A DNA stretch of 64,000 nucleotides from Tenrec ecaudatus (taxonomy: Eukaryota; Chordata; Mammalia; Afrosoricida; Tenrecidae). The notes under the pieces were generated by a model. That model did not search any database and was not told where the DNA came from. It saw only the letters and a program-made list of their open reading frames with translations. Below, one piece after another: positions 35,725 through 48,360 of the stretch (its first letter is position 1; each line of letters opens with the position of its first letter). The DNA lies in NCBI RefSeq assembly GCF_050624435.1, contig NC_134538.1, forward strand, positions 126,400,937 through 126,464,936. Direction: 5' to 3'. Made by a program: the position numbers and the translations under genes.

Positions 35725-38700
35725 GTCCGTTAAATTGGTTCTGACACATAGTGACACAATGCACAACAAAGAGAAACACTACACCATCCTGGGACATCCT
35801 GAAAATTGTCCTGTGTCAACCCATTGTTGCAGCCACTGTGCCAATCCATCCCACTGAGGGTCCTCCTTTTTCCTGCTGAATCTGCTCTACCAAGTACAAT
35901 GCTCTTTTTGCTAGGGACTGGTCTCTCCTGGTAACAAATCCAGAGTACATCAGACACAAATCTCAACCCTCCATGCTGCTAAGAAGCAACCTGATAGTAC
36001 TTCCTCTTCCTCAAAGATAGTCAGTGGCATTTTCCATATTTCTGTCAATATCATAACTCAAACATATCCATTTTTCAGTGGTCTTTCTTATTCATTGCCA
36101 GCTTTCATATGACTTGAGTCAGGAGCACCTTAGTCCTCAAAGTGACATCTTAGCTCTTAATACTTTAAAGAGGTTTTGTGCAGCAGATTGCTTAGTACAA
36201 TATACATTATTTGGTTTCCTGACTACTGTGTCTATGAGCATTGATTGTGGGGAAAAAATGAGATCCTTAATATCCAATATTATATCCTTTTTTATAATCA
36301 TATTGTTTACTGATCCAGTTGTGGGAATTTTTGTTTTCTTTATATTGAGGTGTAATCCATACTGAGGGTTGTAATGTTTGATCTTCCTGGTGTTTCCGGT
36401 CTTCTTCCCTTTCAGCAAGCAAGGTTCTATAATCTACAAGTCAATAATAAGCCTTCCTTTAATCCCGTTGTCGAATTTTCCTTCATATACTTCAACTTCT
36501 TGGATTATCTGTTTGTATAAAGAATAAATGTTATGACAGAATAAAACACTAACAACTTTCTTGATCTTAAACCATGTGATATGCTTTGTTCCCCGGAAAC
36601 AACTCCAGATTTTAGGTCCTATATACAGGTCCCACATGAGCACAATGAAGTGTGCTGGAATTCCCAGTCTTCACAATGTTATCCATAGTTGATTGTGATC
36701 CATGCCATCAAGTGATTTTTGCATAGTCAATAAAACACAAGTAGACATCTTTCTGGTATTCTGTCCTTTCAGCCAAGATCCATTTCATGTGGACAATGAT
36801 ATCCTCCATTCCAAGACCTCTTTTGGGTCTGGCTTGACTTTCTGGCAGCTGCCTGTCAATATTACTCCTGCAATTGTTTTTGAATTTGATTTTGAAATTT
36901 TTTCTTTATGCAATAATGCTATTTGATAATCTCTGCATTCTATAGGATCAATTTTCTTTGGAATGAACACAAGTAGGAATCTCTTCCAGTCTATTGGCCA
37001 GATAGCTGCATTATAAAATTCTTTGTATAGATGGATAAATGCTTCCAGTACTGCATTAACATGGTGAAACATTTCAATAGGTATCTCATCAATTCCTGGA
37101 GACTTATTTTTTGCTAATTCCTTCAGTGCAGTTTGGACTTCTCCCTTCAATAAAATGGGTTACTGATCATATGAAATGGTTAGACGTCAACCAATTCTAT
37201 TTGCTTCAATGACTGAATTTCTCCTATCTTCTTTGATGCTCCCTGCAGTATTTCTCCAACTGAATCCTTGAGTATTTCAATTTGAGACTTGAATTTTCCT
37301 TCAGTTATTCCAGCTTGTGATCTGCTGAATATGTTCTTCCCACTTGATTTTCTAACTCCATGTCTTTACACATTTCATTATCATGTTTCATGTTGTCTTC
37401 TCAAGCTGCCCTTTGAAATTTTTCTGTTTAGCTCTTTGACTTAATCATTTCTTCTATTCACTTTATCTACTCTACGTTCAAAAGTACATTTCAGGATTCT
37501 CTCTGACATCCACTTTGACCTTTTCTTTCATTTCCATCTTTTTTTTTAGTAGTTTTATTTATTTTTTAACAATTTATTGGGGCTGATACAATTCTTTTCA
37601 CAGTTCATACATATACATACATCAATTGTATAAAGCACATCTGTACAGTCTTTGCCCTAATCATTTTTTTCTCTTTTCTTCTTTTACATTTTATTAGGGA
37701 CTCAAACAACTCTTACCACAATCCATACATATACATACATCAATTGTATAAAGCACATCCATACATTCCCTGCCCCAATCATTCTCAAGGCATTTGCTCT
37801 CCACTTAAGCCCCTTGCATCAGGTCCTCTTTTTTTTTTCCCTCCCTCCCCTTTCCCCCCTCCCTCATGTGCCCTTGGTAATTTATACCTCGTTATTTTGT
37901 CATATCTTGCCCTATTCGGGGTCTCCCTTCCCCCCTTCTCTGCTGTCCCTCTCCCAGGGAAGAGGTCACATGTGGATCCATGTAATCAGTTCCCCCTTTC
38001 CAACCCACTCACCCTCCACTCTCCCAGCATCGTCCCTCACACCCTTGGTCCTGAAGGTATCATCCACCCTGGATTCCCTGTACCTCCAACCCTCATATGT
38101 ACCAGTGTACAGCCTCTGTCCTATCCAGCCCTGCAAGCTAGAATTCAGATCATGGTAGTTGGGGGGAGGAAGCATCCAGGATCTGGGGGAAAGCTGTGTT
38201 CTTCATCGATACTACCTCACACCCTAATTAACCCATCTCCTCTCCTAAACCCCTCTATGAGGGGATCTCCATTGGCCGACACTTGGGCCTTGGGTCTCCA
38301 CTCTGCACTTCCCCCTTTATTTAATATGATATATATACAGTTTTCGTGCATGTTAGTGACTCCACAGGTCTGTCTGAATAGGACAGGCTGGATGAACTAT
38401 CTGGATGAAAAACAACGGGACCGACAGTTCCGGGGGGACTTGGGGTGGGGGGGTAGGGGGGGTAAGGAAGCGGTGTTAACAAACCCAGGGACAAGGGAAA
38501 AACATGGGACCCCAAATGGTAGAGAAGGGGGAGTGGCAGGCCTGGTGGGAAATGATCAAGGGTAAGGTTGCTTAGAGAAGAGGTATACTCTAGCCCAGGT
38601 GGCGATGAAGCATGGTAGTAGGGCAGGAGGAAGGTCAAGGGAGATGGAGGAAAGAGCTAGGAGTCAAAGGGCATTCATGGAGGTCTAGACAAAGACATGT

Positions 38701-40430
38701 ACATGCAAATATATATAGGAGGATGGGCAAATAGATCTATATGTCTATATTTATAGGTCAAGTATTAAGGTGGCGGAAGGACCTTGGGCCTCTACTCAAA
38801 CACTCCCTCAATGCATGAATACCTTCTTTTATTAAATTGGAACTCTATGATGCTCACTCTCCCAACACAACGGCTGGAGCCAAAGTGGGTGAACAAGTAA
38901 ATGTGGTGAAGAAAGCTGATGGTGCCCGGCTATCAAAAGAGATAGTGACTGGGGTCTTAAAGGCTTGAAGATAAACAAGCGGCCATCTAGCTCAGAAGCA
39001 ACAAAGTCCACATGGAAGAACACACCAGCCTGTGTGATCGAGTGGTCCCAAAGGGATCAGTTACCAGGCATCAAAGAACAAAAAATCATATCATTGACTG
39101 CACACCTCCATGATAGGATCGCTGAAGACAAATGGGTGCATAAGCAAATGTGGTGAAGAAAGCTGATGGTGCCCGGCTATCAAAAGAGATAGTGTCTGGG
39201 GTCTTAAAGGCTTGAAGGTGAACAAGCGGCCATCTAGCTCAGAAGCAAATAAGCCCACATGGAAGAAGCACACCGGCCAGTGCGATCACGAGGTGCCCAA
39301 GGAACCAGATATAAGGCATCATGCAAAAAAAAAAAGATATAAGTGTGTGTATGTATGTGTATATATGTGTATATGTATATATGTATGTGTATATATATAT
39401 CATTTCCATCTTTTTAATGACTTTTTTCTTCACGTATGATATTCTTATCCCACAGCTTGTCTGGGGATTACTGTGCAATGTGACAAATCTGTTCTCTCAA
39501 AATTCAAGTGGGATATAATCAAGATTGGCTCTTTTGGACTTATCTTTGTTTTCTTCACTTCCACCTAAATCTATATATGAGCAATCGATAGAACTTTGCC
39601 ACTAAGCCTTGCTTTGCCTGATAATTTTGAGCTTTCCGATGATCTGTTTCCACAAATGTAGGCAATTTGATGCCTGTGTATTCCATCTGGTGAGGGCCAG
39701 GTGTCGAGTTGCTGTTTGTGTTGTTGAAAAAAGGTACTTGCGATGGGGAGGTTGTCTTTTTGAAATTTAATCATGATTCTATCACCAAGGCCATATTTCC
39801 AATTACTAATCCTTCCTGTTCATTTCCAATTTTTGTAGTCCAATCACCCATAATTATCAATGCATCTTGATTGCAAGTTTGAGCAATTTCTGACCCAAAG
39901 CTGGTAGAATTCTTCAACATCTTCATTACTGGTTTTAGTGGTTGATACATCAAGTTCAATAATAATTGTATGAACTTGAATTCCTGTAGATGTATAGATA
40001 TTGTGCTTCAAGATAGATCTTGAAATGTTCCTCTGGACAATGAATTTGATGCCATTCCACTTAAGTGTGTCGTTCTCAACAGAGTAAACCCTACGATGCC
40101 CAGCTCAAAATGGGAAATATAAGTTCATTTCAGCTCATTAATTCCCGTGATATTCATCTCTATTTTCCATTCCATTTGAACGATATTAAAAGGAGGCAGG
40201 TCTTCTTCAGTTACATTTCAAGTGTCTTCCAATCTGACAGGCCCATCTTCACACTATAGCAGACGATGTTCCACTGTTAGTCATAAGGTCTCAGGGGCTC
40301 CTACTTCAGAACTGGACCACTTCTTACTTCTTAATCTGTGCCTACTCTGGAAGCTCTAATGAAATCTGATCACTACAGGTGACGCTGCTTGCATTTCGAA
40401 TACCAGTGGCATAGCTTCCAGGAGAAATTA
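35725..40430 (-). mobile_element. BovB/RTE relic, nearly full length, split by an L1
   Basis: Antisense. Without the L1 insertion (37,544-39,399) about 2.8 kb remain, close to full-length BovB. On the minus strand the endonuclease region is at about 39,570-39,960 (ALIIMGDWTTKIGNE), and reverse transcriptase at 36,785-37,150 (LKELAKNKSPGIDEIPIEMF, then DWKRFLLVFIPKK) and 36,137-36,418 (GLHLNIKKTKI). The order is endonuclease then RT, as in RTE elements. Stops and frameshifts separate the pieces, so it is dead. Confidence 0.92.
37544..39399 (-). mobile_element. L1 3' UTR with 5' inversion (twin priming)
   Basis: A perfect 16-bp duplication TCATTTCCATCTTTTT (37,528-37,543 and 39,400-39,415) bounds the whole insert. 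37,560-38,335 is antisense and contains the duplicated 3' module. 38,340-39,330 is sense and contains the next-upstream part of the 3' UTR, including two ~248-bp units (38,852-39,099 and 39,100-39,325). The two halves are contiguous parts of one L1 in opposite orientation, the signature of twin priming. Ends in a TA/TG microsatellite. Confidence 0.93.
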
Positions 40431-41447
40431 GTATAAAAAGTTATAATGTGAACAAATAGATGCACAAATGCGCATTATTTCTAGCCAGAGGAACAAAGAA
40501 GTCTTCATTGAGGAACTTGATCCAGAAGCAGTACCTGGGACGGAGGAGTGTTTTCCAGTGGAGCAAACATAGCAAGTGAAGGTATTGAGAATCACAATAT
40601 TGAAATACATGTTCAGAGAAAGCGTATTCGAGCTTGGCTGTGGCATAAATGGTATAAAGGCCATTTGAGTTAAAGCTGGAGAATAATACTGGGGTCACAT
40701 TATAAAAGTCCCTGAAATTCATGATAAAGGTTCTATTTTGATTCATCGGGTAATATAACGTCATAGGAGAATTGGAAGGTTTTAGCCGAAAATGAATCAG
40801 AAATGCAGTTGGAAAAGATTTCTTAGATGATAATGTATAACTAGAAATGGGAAGGAACAAGAATGGGCTTTATCAGACAAAAGTCCTAGCAAGAAACAAG
40901 GTGGAATCATGCCAAGCAGGGGCATTTTGAATGGCAGAGAGAAGTAATTTATCAGCAAGACACCATACATGTACTTCTATAGTTGACAGGACTTTACATC
41001 AGATTGACTTTGGGATGTCAGGGCGAGGCTAGAGTTTAAACCAGAGACTAGGAAATGGAGGTGAAAAACAGAGGTAAAGAGATAGAAAACAGAAGGGAAA
41101 GTGCATTTCTGATGGAGCTCGGTTTACGTTTTCTTTCTTATAAGTTTGGTTGTTGGATTCAACGTGCTGACCCAAGAGTCACGCTAAATCTTCCAGCTGG
41201 TAAATGAAATTTGGAATTTGGTAGTTAGGTGAGAACACTGAACTGAAAATCGCCATCACTTGAGAGTTACCTGAAGAGGACTGACACCAGGACTTCTCAT
41301 GGATGAAAAGTTGCCCTAATGCACAATGTGTGGCAGACAAAAAGGTCGATGTGACTCTAACCCCACTCTAAATGGTACTTCTTTCTGAGTGCTATGTAGG
41401 CCTGGCTTAAGTGTCTTATTGTACATGCTAGAATTTGTGGAATAAAA
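40431..41447. other. Unplaced DNA with a minus-strand open frame
   Basis: A 139-codon minus-strand frame (40,441-40,860, non-ATG start) is among the longest open frames here outside recognised repeats. It is aromatic-rich with no domain I recognise. No promoter or splice signals stand out. Confidence 0.4.
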
Positions 41448-42050
41448 GACGAATTCTGCCTTGCAGGATTGGATAGGGCAGAGGTTGCACACTGGTGCAT
41501 ATGAGGGCTGGAGGCACAGGGAATCCAGGGTGGATGATACCTTCAGGACCAAGGGTGTGAGGGGCGATGCTGGGAGAGTGGAGGGAGGGTGGGTTGGAAA
41601 GGGGGAACTGATTACAAGGATCCACATGTGACCTCCTCCATGGGAGATGGACGGCAGAGAAGGGGGGAAAGGGAGACTCCGGATAGGGCAAGATATGACA
41701 AAATAACGATGTGTAAATTACCAAGGGCACATGAGGGAGAAGGGAGCGGGGAGGGAGGGGGGAAAAAAAAGAGGACCTGATGCAAAGGGCTTAAGTGGAG
41801 AGCAAATGCTTTGAGAATGATTGGGGCAGGGAATGTGTGGATGTGCTTTATACAATTGATGTATGTATATGTATGGATTGTGATAAGGGTTGTATGAGCC
41901 CCTAATAAAATGTAAAAAAAGAAAAGAAGAGAAAAAAATAAAATGATTAGGGCAAAGAATGTACTGATGTGCTCTATACAATTGATGTATGTATATGTAT
42001 GGATTGTGATAAGTGTTGTATGAGCCCCTAATAAAATGTTAAAAAAGAAA
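41448..42050 (+). mobile_element. L1 3' UTR with duplicated 3' end
   Basis: A sense copy starting GAATTCTGCCTTGCAGG and reaching GAGCCCCTAATAAAATG at about 41,910. A purine-rich linker (41,911-41,945) and a second 3' module TGATTAGGGCAAAG to CCCCTAATAAAATG (42,040) follow, with an A tail. The same dimeric end occurs at 4,972 and 37,544. Confidence 0.93.
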
Positions 42051-42999
42051 GACAGGTGGAAAAGGCAAAACTACTGTGTCTCAAAAATTAAAATTAAATG
42101 TAGCTCTAACACTCTAAATGTCTCTCCCTACTTTGATACATGTGCAACTTTTTCTGTTGGCAAGAAAAAGACTAAACAGAATTTTCTAGACTACACAGTT
42201 CAACAAACAAAGGTTACTATGACCCTGAAGGAGGATAACTGATAAAACTGTTTTTCAAATAAAGTCCATGTTATCTCTAAGAGTACCGAAAGCAAAAAGG
42301 AAATACTGTATTCCATAGGGATGTTGGCAAAGAAGAGAATTCTATACCTGGGAATCTTGGTGACAATGGAGGAGCTAAGTTGGAGAGAGAAACAAAAGCA
42401 AAAGAGAAAACCAATAATATAGAACAATTTCATAAGCATTCAACTAGTTGGATAACATGTGGGATATTTGGAGACTATCCTGAAGGTTCTTCTCCATATG
42501 AAGTGACTATATTTAAGATCTTCTGATTTCTAAAACTCATAGAACTTAAAGATGCAGGCTTGGGATTTCCATGCTAAACAAGATCTCTAGACCTTCATAC
42601 CTGCTATAGACACGCATTCTCTCTCTCTGCTTCTCTGTCTCTCTCTCTCTCTCAGAATCAAAGTACTATATGTACAAGGGGGCTTCAAAAAAGTTTGTGG
42701 GAATTGGATGATAATGGACTCTTTGCACAAACCCTTTGAAGTCTCTTCATATATTATTCTCACTTCCCAGATGCAGCCAATTTAAACTTCTGAAGCCATT
42801 TCTCTCGCTATTTAATGAGCTACTTGTAAATAAAACATATTACTATTTTCTGATTCTCCAATTCTCCTCTGTAAAAAGAGAACTTGGTGCTCTTGCTTCA
42901 TGCTTTCATAACACATACACAAATAAAATACACAGACACACACTCTTCCTGTTCTCTCTTCCTTCCAGGACAGTCACGTCATGCTCTTTGGTTGTTACC
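42051..42999. other. Unique DNA with (TC)n
   Basis: A TCTC-rich tract at 42,617-42,656 and a small mariner-like MITE (listed). Nothing else recognised. Confidence 0.5.
42675..42749. mobile_element. 75-bp mariner-like MITE
   Basis: Nearly palindromic: CAAGGGGGCTTCAAAAAAGT at the left and the complement-like ACCCTTTGAAGTCTCTTCA at the right, flanked by TA dinucleotides (42,673-42,674 and 42,750-42,751). Confidence 0.6.
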
Positions 43000-43340
43000 A
43001 ATACACAGTTTTTGTCATTGCTATGACTACTTGCTGAGGGTTGCTGTGGAGTTGGCTCTGATCACATATAAACAGATCAAAATCTTCCCTGGGCTTTTGC
43101 CATTTTCATGATTATTGGTGTGCTGAGTCCACTGTTTGAGTTCCTTCCATCTCTGAGCACTATCTTGGACAACATTCTGTTGTGATCCGCAAGATTTTCA
43201 TTGGCTGTGTTTTGGTAATAGATGGCTGAGTCTCTCTTCCTGGTCTGTCTTTGTCTTGAAGTTCTGCTGAAGCCTGTTCAACATGGGTGAACTGGTAGGT
43301 GTTTGAAATACTGATGGCATAGCTTCCAGCATCATGCCCA
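43000..43340 (-). mobile_element. BovB-associated 5' region fragment
   Basis: ATCCGCAAGATTTTCATTGGCTG and CTGCTGAAGCCTGTTCAAC resemble 31,700-31,880 and parts of 40,260-40,430, where they adjoin BovB. Assignment to the BovB 5' end is inferred. Confidence 0.6.
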
Positions 43341-43757
43341 CACATCTGGGTGGTGAGGTGACTACATTAATATTGTCATGGATGAACCACATAGTGTCCT
43401 TTGATTTATTTCCTTTCTTGTTCAACCTTCTGTCTTCCTTTCGGTTAATTGCACTATTTTCTTGAATTGTCTGTTGGCCTTGTTTCTGTTAGGTGTGGTC
43501 CAGTGGATTCTGATTCAGGCTGACCTTATATACAAGAGAATGAAACACTGCCTCATCCTGCAGGCCAGCACAATTGTTACATAGGAACCAATTGTTGCAG
43601 CCACTGTATGAATCCACCTGATTGAGGAGCTTCTTCTTTTTCAATGACCTACTTTACCAAGCATAATGTCCTTTTCCAGAGATTGGCCTATCCTGATAAC
43701 ATGCCCAAAGTATGTGAGACAAAGTTGCACCATCTTTTCTTCTAAAGCATATTCTAG

Positions 43758-44124
43758 CTCTCTGGCTTATGACTAGTTTGCGGCAAGGTGGCCAAACACA
43801 CCAAGAAGGTTGGGATCGTGGGCAAATATGGGACCTGTTACAGTGCCTGCCTCAGGAAAATGGTGAAGAAAATTGAAATCAACCAAAAATGCAAAGTGCA
43901 CTTGCTCCTTCTGCAGCAAAACCAACATGAAGAGACATGCTGTGGGTCTCTGGCACTGTGGTTCCTGCATGAGAACAGTAGCTGGGGGGGCCTGGACCTA
44001 TAACACCACCTCTGCTGTCCCAGGAAAGTCTGCTCAGAAGACTGAAGGAATTGAAAGACCAGTAGAAACTCCACTATCTGAGACCTCTCTGGCCTGTAAT
44101 AAATGGGTTAATTAAAAAAAAAAG
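43758..44124 (+). pseudogene. RPL37A: RPL37A processed pseudogene
   Basis: This is an intronless copy of the mRNA for ribosomal protein eL43. A frame from 43,788 reads [15 protein letters not shown] and then MVKKIEI; a frameshift near 43,890 moves the match to another frame ([13 protein letters not shown], then [11 protein letters not shown]-like and [14 protein letters not shown]). The initiator ATG is GTG. Two of the zinc-ribbon CxxC pairs remain visible across the shifted frame. An AATAAA occurs near 44,099, followed by an A tail and a short duplication TATTCTAG at 43,750-43,757 and 44,125-44,132. It lies inside an antisense BovB relic, so it is younger than that insertion. It cannot make a working ribosomal protein. 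Confidence 0.93.
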
Positions 44125-45311
44125 TATTCTAGATGTACTTTTTCCAAGACTCATATGTTTGTTCTTCTGGAAGTCCGTAGTGCTTTCCATCTTCTTTGCT
44201 CCTGTTATAATCAAAATGTATCAAATCATCTGTGGCCTTCCATATTCATTGTTACACTTTCACATGCATATGAGGTACACCTTTCAGCTCAGGTACACCT
44301 TAGTCCTCAAAGTGACATCCGAGCTCTTCAACCCCTTTAAAGACCAAATGCTGCTAATTTGCTCAACGCAATCCATCAGTTGATTTCTTGACTGCTGCTT
44401 CCATGATTGTAGATCGAAGCAAAATGAAATCTTTGACAACTTCAATCATGTCTCCATTTTTCATTATGTCTATGGCTCGTTTTCAGGAGTTTTATTTTCT
44501 TTATATTGAGTTGCAATCCATACAGAAGGCTACATCTTTGATCTTCATCAGCAAGTGCTTCAAATTCTCCTTGCTTTCAGCAGCAAGGTTGTGTCATCTG
44601 CATATTTCAACTTGTTTTAATAAGCCTTCTTCAAATCTGGATGCTGTATTCTTCATATAGTCTAGCTTCTTTCACTGTTTGCTCAGCACGTGGATTAAAT
44701 AAGTATGACGAAAGGATGACTTTTCTTGATTGTGAACCACTATTTCCTAGTTCCCTTTGAACAAGTCTCTGTTGATCCACGCACACATTTTGCATGAGCA
44801 CAACTAACTGTTCTGGAGCTCTGGTTCTTCACCATGTTATCCGTGGTTTGTTATCATGCATAGTCATTAAAGCACAAGTAGACAGCTTTCTGGTACTCTC
44901 TGCTTTCAGCCTAGATCCATCTGACATCAGCAATGATATTCCTCATCCCACATCCTCTCTCTGAATCTATCTTGCACTTTTAGGAGCTCCTTGTCAAGGT
45001 ATTACTGCAATGGTCCCTAAATAATCATCAGAAAAATACTACATCTAACATTAATAAAGTTGTTTGATAATTTCCTCATTCTATTGGGTCACTTTTCATT
45101 GGAATGGACACAAATTTAGATCTCTACCAGGCAATCAGGCAGGTAGCTGCCTTCCAAATATTTTGGCATAGGTGAGTGAAAGCTTCCAGTGTTTCACCAG
45201 ATTGCTGAAACATTTCAATTGGTTTTTATCCATTCCTGGAGCCTTACTCTTCTCTAATGCCTTCAGTGCAGCTCGGACTTCTTCCTTCTTTAGTTTTTGA
45301 TCATCTACTGC

Positions 45312-46790
45312 CTCTGTTGTTTTTAAATCATTTTATTGGGGGGCTCTTACAAATCTTCTAATAATCCATCATTCAATTGTTTTAAGCACACTTGTACTTA
45401 TGTTGACATCGACATTTCCAAAATATTTTCTTTCTACTTGAGTCCTTGATATCAGCTCCTCCTTTCTCCTCCACCCTCCCACCCTCATGGGAATCCTTGA
45501 TCAATTATATATTGTTACTGTTATTTCATATCTTACACTGTCCATTGTCTCCCTTCATCCACAATTCTGTTATTCATCCCCCTGTGGGTGGGCTATATAT
45601 CCAACCTTGTGATGGGTTCCCCCTTTCTCCCCCTCCCCCCACCTACCATCCCCCTACCCGTGTTGTCGCTACTCCCATACTGTTCCTGAGGGGCTTATCT
45701 GTCCTGAATTCCATGTGTAGAGAGTTCTTATGGGTACCAATGTGAATACCCTAGTCTATCTGGATTTGTAAGATAGAACTAGGTCATGGTAGTGTGGGAG
45801 TAGGAAGCATTCAGGAACTAGAGGAATGTTGTGTGCTTTGTTGGTGCTATATTGCACCCTGGTTGATTCATCCCCTCCTTGTAACCCTTGTGGGGGGGAT
45901 GTCCAATTGTCTACAGATGAGCTTTGGGTCTCCACTTAACTCCCTCCACCCTTTCAAATGATATAATTGTTTGTTTGGCATCTTTTGATACCTGATACCT
46001 GATCCCATCTACACCTCATGATCACACAGACTGCTATGCTTCTTCCATGTGGGCTTTGTTGCTTCCCTGCTAGATGGCTGCTTGTTTAACTTCAAACCTT
46101 TAAGACCTGAGACGCTATATCTTTTGATAGTGGGGCACCATCAGCATTCTTCATCACATCCGCTTAAGCACCCATTTTGTCTTCAGCAATTATGTCAGGA
46201 AGATGAGTATCAAAGAGTGCCAGGTTCTTAGAACAAAGTGTTCTTGTGTTTAGGGGGGCATTGAGTAGAGGCTCAAAGTCAGTCTGCTATCTTAATACTT
46301 TACGTATAAGTATATGTACATCGTCCTCTATCCCTTTCATTATACATTAATATATTTATATATACATGCCTATAGTTATATCTCTATAAATAGCTTTTGC
46401 CTTCTACTTCTTTCCTCTATTTCTTTTCACTTTCCTCCTATCCCACTATCAAGCTCACCCTCAATTCGAGTTTCAGTAATTCCTCATGGATACATTGCAC
46501 TTGATCAAACCCCACCAGGCATTATGTGCCCTCCTCCTCATCAACTTAGATCTCTTGTTGTTCCCTTATCCCTGAGTTTGTTGGCTCCTAGCCCCCATTC
46601 TCCAGCTCCTCCTCTCGCATGTGCCCCCCAGGACCACTAGTCCTGTTGTCTTCTCCTCAGGATTGTTTGACCTGCCTATCTTATATAGACAGACATAGGA
46701 TGAAATAAAAACAAAACAAAACTGATACATAGTTCCAGATCTGTCTGCTGTCTGATGAGGTGCCAAACCCCGCTGAAACAGTTAAACATT
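45312..46790 (-). mobile_element. L1 3' UTR, 5'-truncated
   Basis: Antisense L1 3' UTR: CATTTTATTGGGGGGCTCTT, CCCCCTGTGGGTGGGC, one internal ~249-bp unit (about 46,010-46,235), CTGCCTATCTTATATAGACA and an A-rich 5' part. It sits in BovB. More diverged than the 4,972 copy. Confidence 0.9.
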
Positions 46791-47250
46791 GAAGTTCTTT
46801 TTGATAGTGAATCTGTGTATTCCCTCCATCTTCTTTTGATGATTCCTGCATTGTTCAAAATTGTGCAATGGAATCCTTCAGTATTTCAACTGGAGGCTTG
46901 AATAATTCTTTCAGCTTAAGATTAGCTGAGCATGTTCTTCCCGTTTACCTTTCTAACTCAAGAACTTTGCACATTTAATTACTAATACTCTGCTTTCCAC
47001 ACTAATACTCTAGTTTTCTCCAAACTTCTAATTTATCGATGTCCTAAATTCTCTACCCAGAGTTATAATCTTTCTCAGTGTAATCGAACATATATACACT
47101 TTTTTCTCTTTCCTCTGGAACTTCCTTCTGTCTGTCTTTGATTTCTTGCTCCAGTTGGGGCTGCATGATATCTAGACCTGTTGAAAAACTGCACCTTGTG
47201 TCTTCCTTTATCATTATCCTGAGAATTCTCCTAGCTTCTCTTCTGCAGAC

Positions 47251-48099
47251 ATCTTCCTCCTCTCCATCTTCTTGCTATTTTCCCTTCTGCTTCTTTCCTG
47301 TAACTCAGTAATTCAAATTGAGTGCCCACTATGCTCTACACATTTTTCTAGATGTTGGGTAATAAACATAGTGAAGCTTGAGATGTCTATCTACTGGGCA
47401 TCTCTCTAATGTCTATTATTTGGATATGGAAATCTGACATTCAGAAGAGAGCGCTAGCAGTATGAATGGTATTTCTCATCATTGGAATTGATAAAATCAC
47501 CCAGGTACTGAGTGGGGATGTGAAGAGGCTCGAGAGTGCTTCAACATTGAAAGGTCAAAAGACGAGACTATGCTGTAATGGAGACTAAAAGCTGTGGCCA
47601 GGGAGGCAGTAGAAGAACCAAGAAAAAGTGGTGTCTGGAAGTTAATTGAAGAAAGTGATCCACATGAGCGTCTTCAAAATGGCTACTTATTTTTATTAAG
47701 CTGCCAAGGAGAATGTCTCAGCTCCTGGTTCTTCTGATTAAGCCAGGCTCACATTGCATACGGTCCTTTTGATTAACTCAAAGCCGACTGCTTGCAGCAC
47801 AAAGCCTTTCACTATTGTCATATTCTGTAGGTTAGAAGGAAGTCACAAAGTCCACCCACACACAGGGTATGGAACAATACAAGTCACAGTTTTTAGTTAT
47901 TAGACCAAACTATAAACTTTTCAGGCTACAAAGTGACTGTTAGTAGATGGGGAGGGAGCCTGCACAACCGACTTTTCTTTTTGCAGAATGGGCAGACCGT
48001 GTCATGTTTTCATACTACCCATCTACTTGCATATCTGGCATTTTACTGGCCAAACTGACCTCTCAGAAAAGAACTCACTCAAAAGTAGTCAGTCCTTAG
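47251..48099. other. Unplaced DNA with L2-like fragment
   Basis: 47,300-47,395 resembles the complement of an L2 3' end (TTGAGTGCCCACTATGCTCT). No gene recognised. Confidence 0.5.
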
Positions 48100-48360
48100 G
48101 ATGGTGAAAAACACCTGACTTGTCCACGGACTGGGAAAACATCTTTAGCAATGACGCATCAGACAAAAAGCCTTATTACTAAAATCCACAATACTCTGCT
48201 AGCTTCCAAAAAGAAAAAAACTAATTGCCCACTGGAGAGGTAGGCAAAGGGCCTGAACAGAAGTTTCACAGGGGCAGAAATCCGAATGGCCAACAAACAT
48301 ATGAGAAAATGTTCCCGATCTTTAGCCATAAGAGAAATGAAAATGAAAACAACAATGAGG

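Larger units (their letters stand above)
43485..47250 (-). mobile_element. BovB/RTE relic, split twice
   Basis: Antisense BovB from the 3' end (TGTTGCAGCCACTGTATGAA) through the reverse transcriptase region (CTTTCAGCAGCAAGG, GTCATCTGCATATTTC; ATCCATTCCTGGAGCC) toward the 5' part. It is interrupted by the RPL37A pseudogene and by an L1 (45,312-46,790), then resumes near 46,800-47,250. No intact frame. Confidence 0.85.

Noticed and set aside
37744-38565. A 273-residue proline/leucine-rich frame
   Set aside because: Lies in an L1 3' UTR and crosses the inversion point; similar frames occur in every pyrimidine-rich antisense L1 3' UTR in the window (5,229, 29,306, 54,808).
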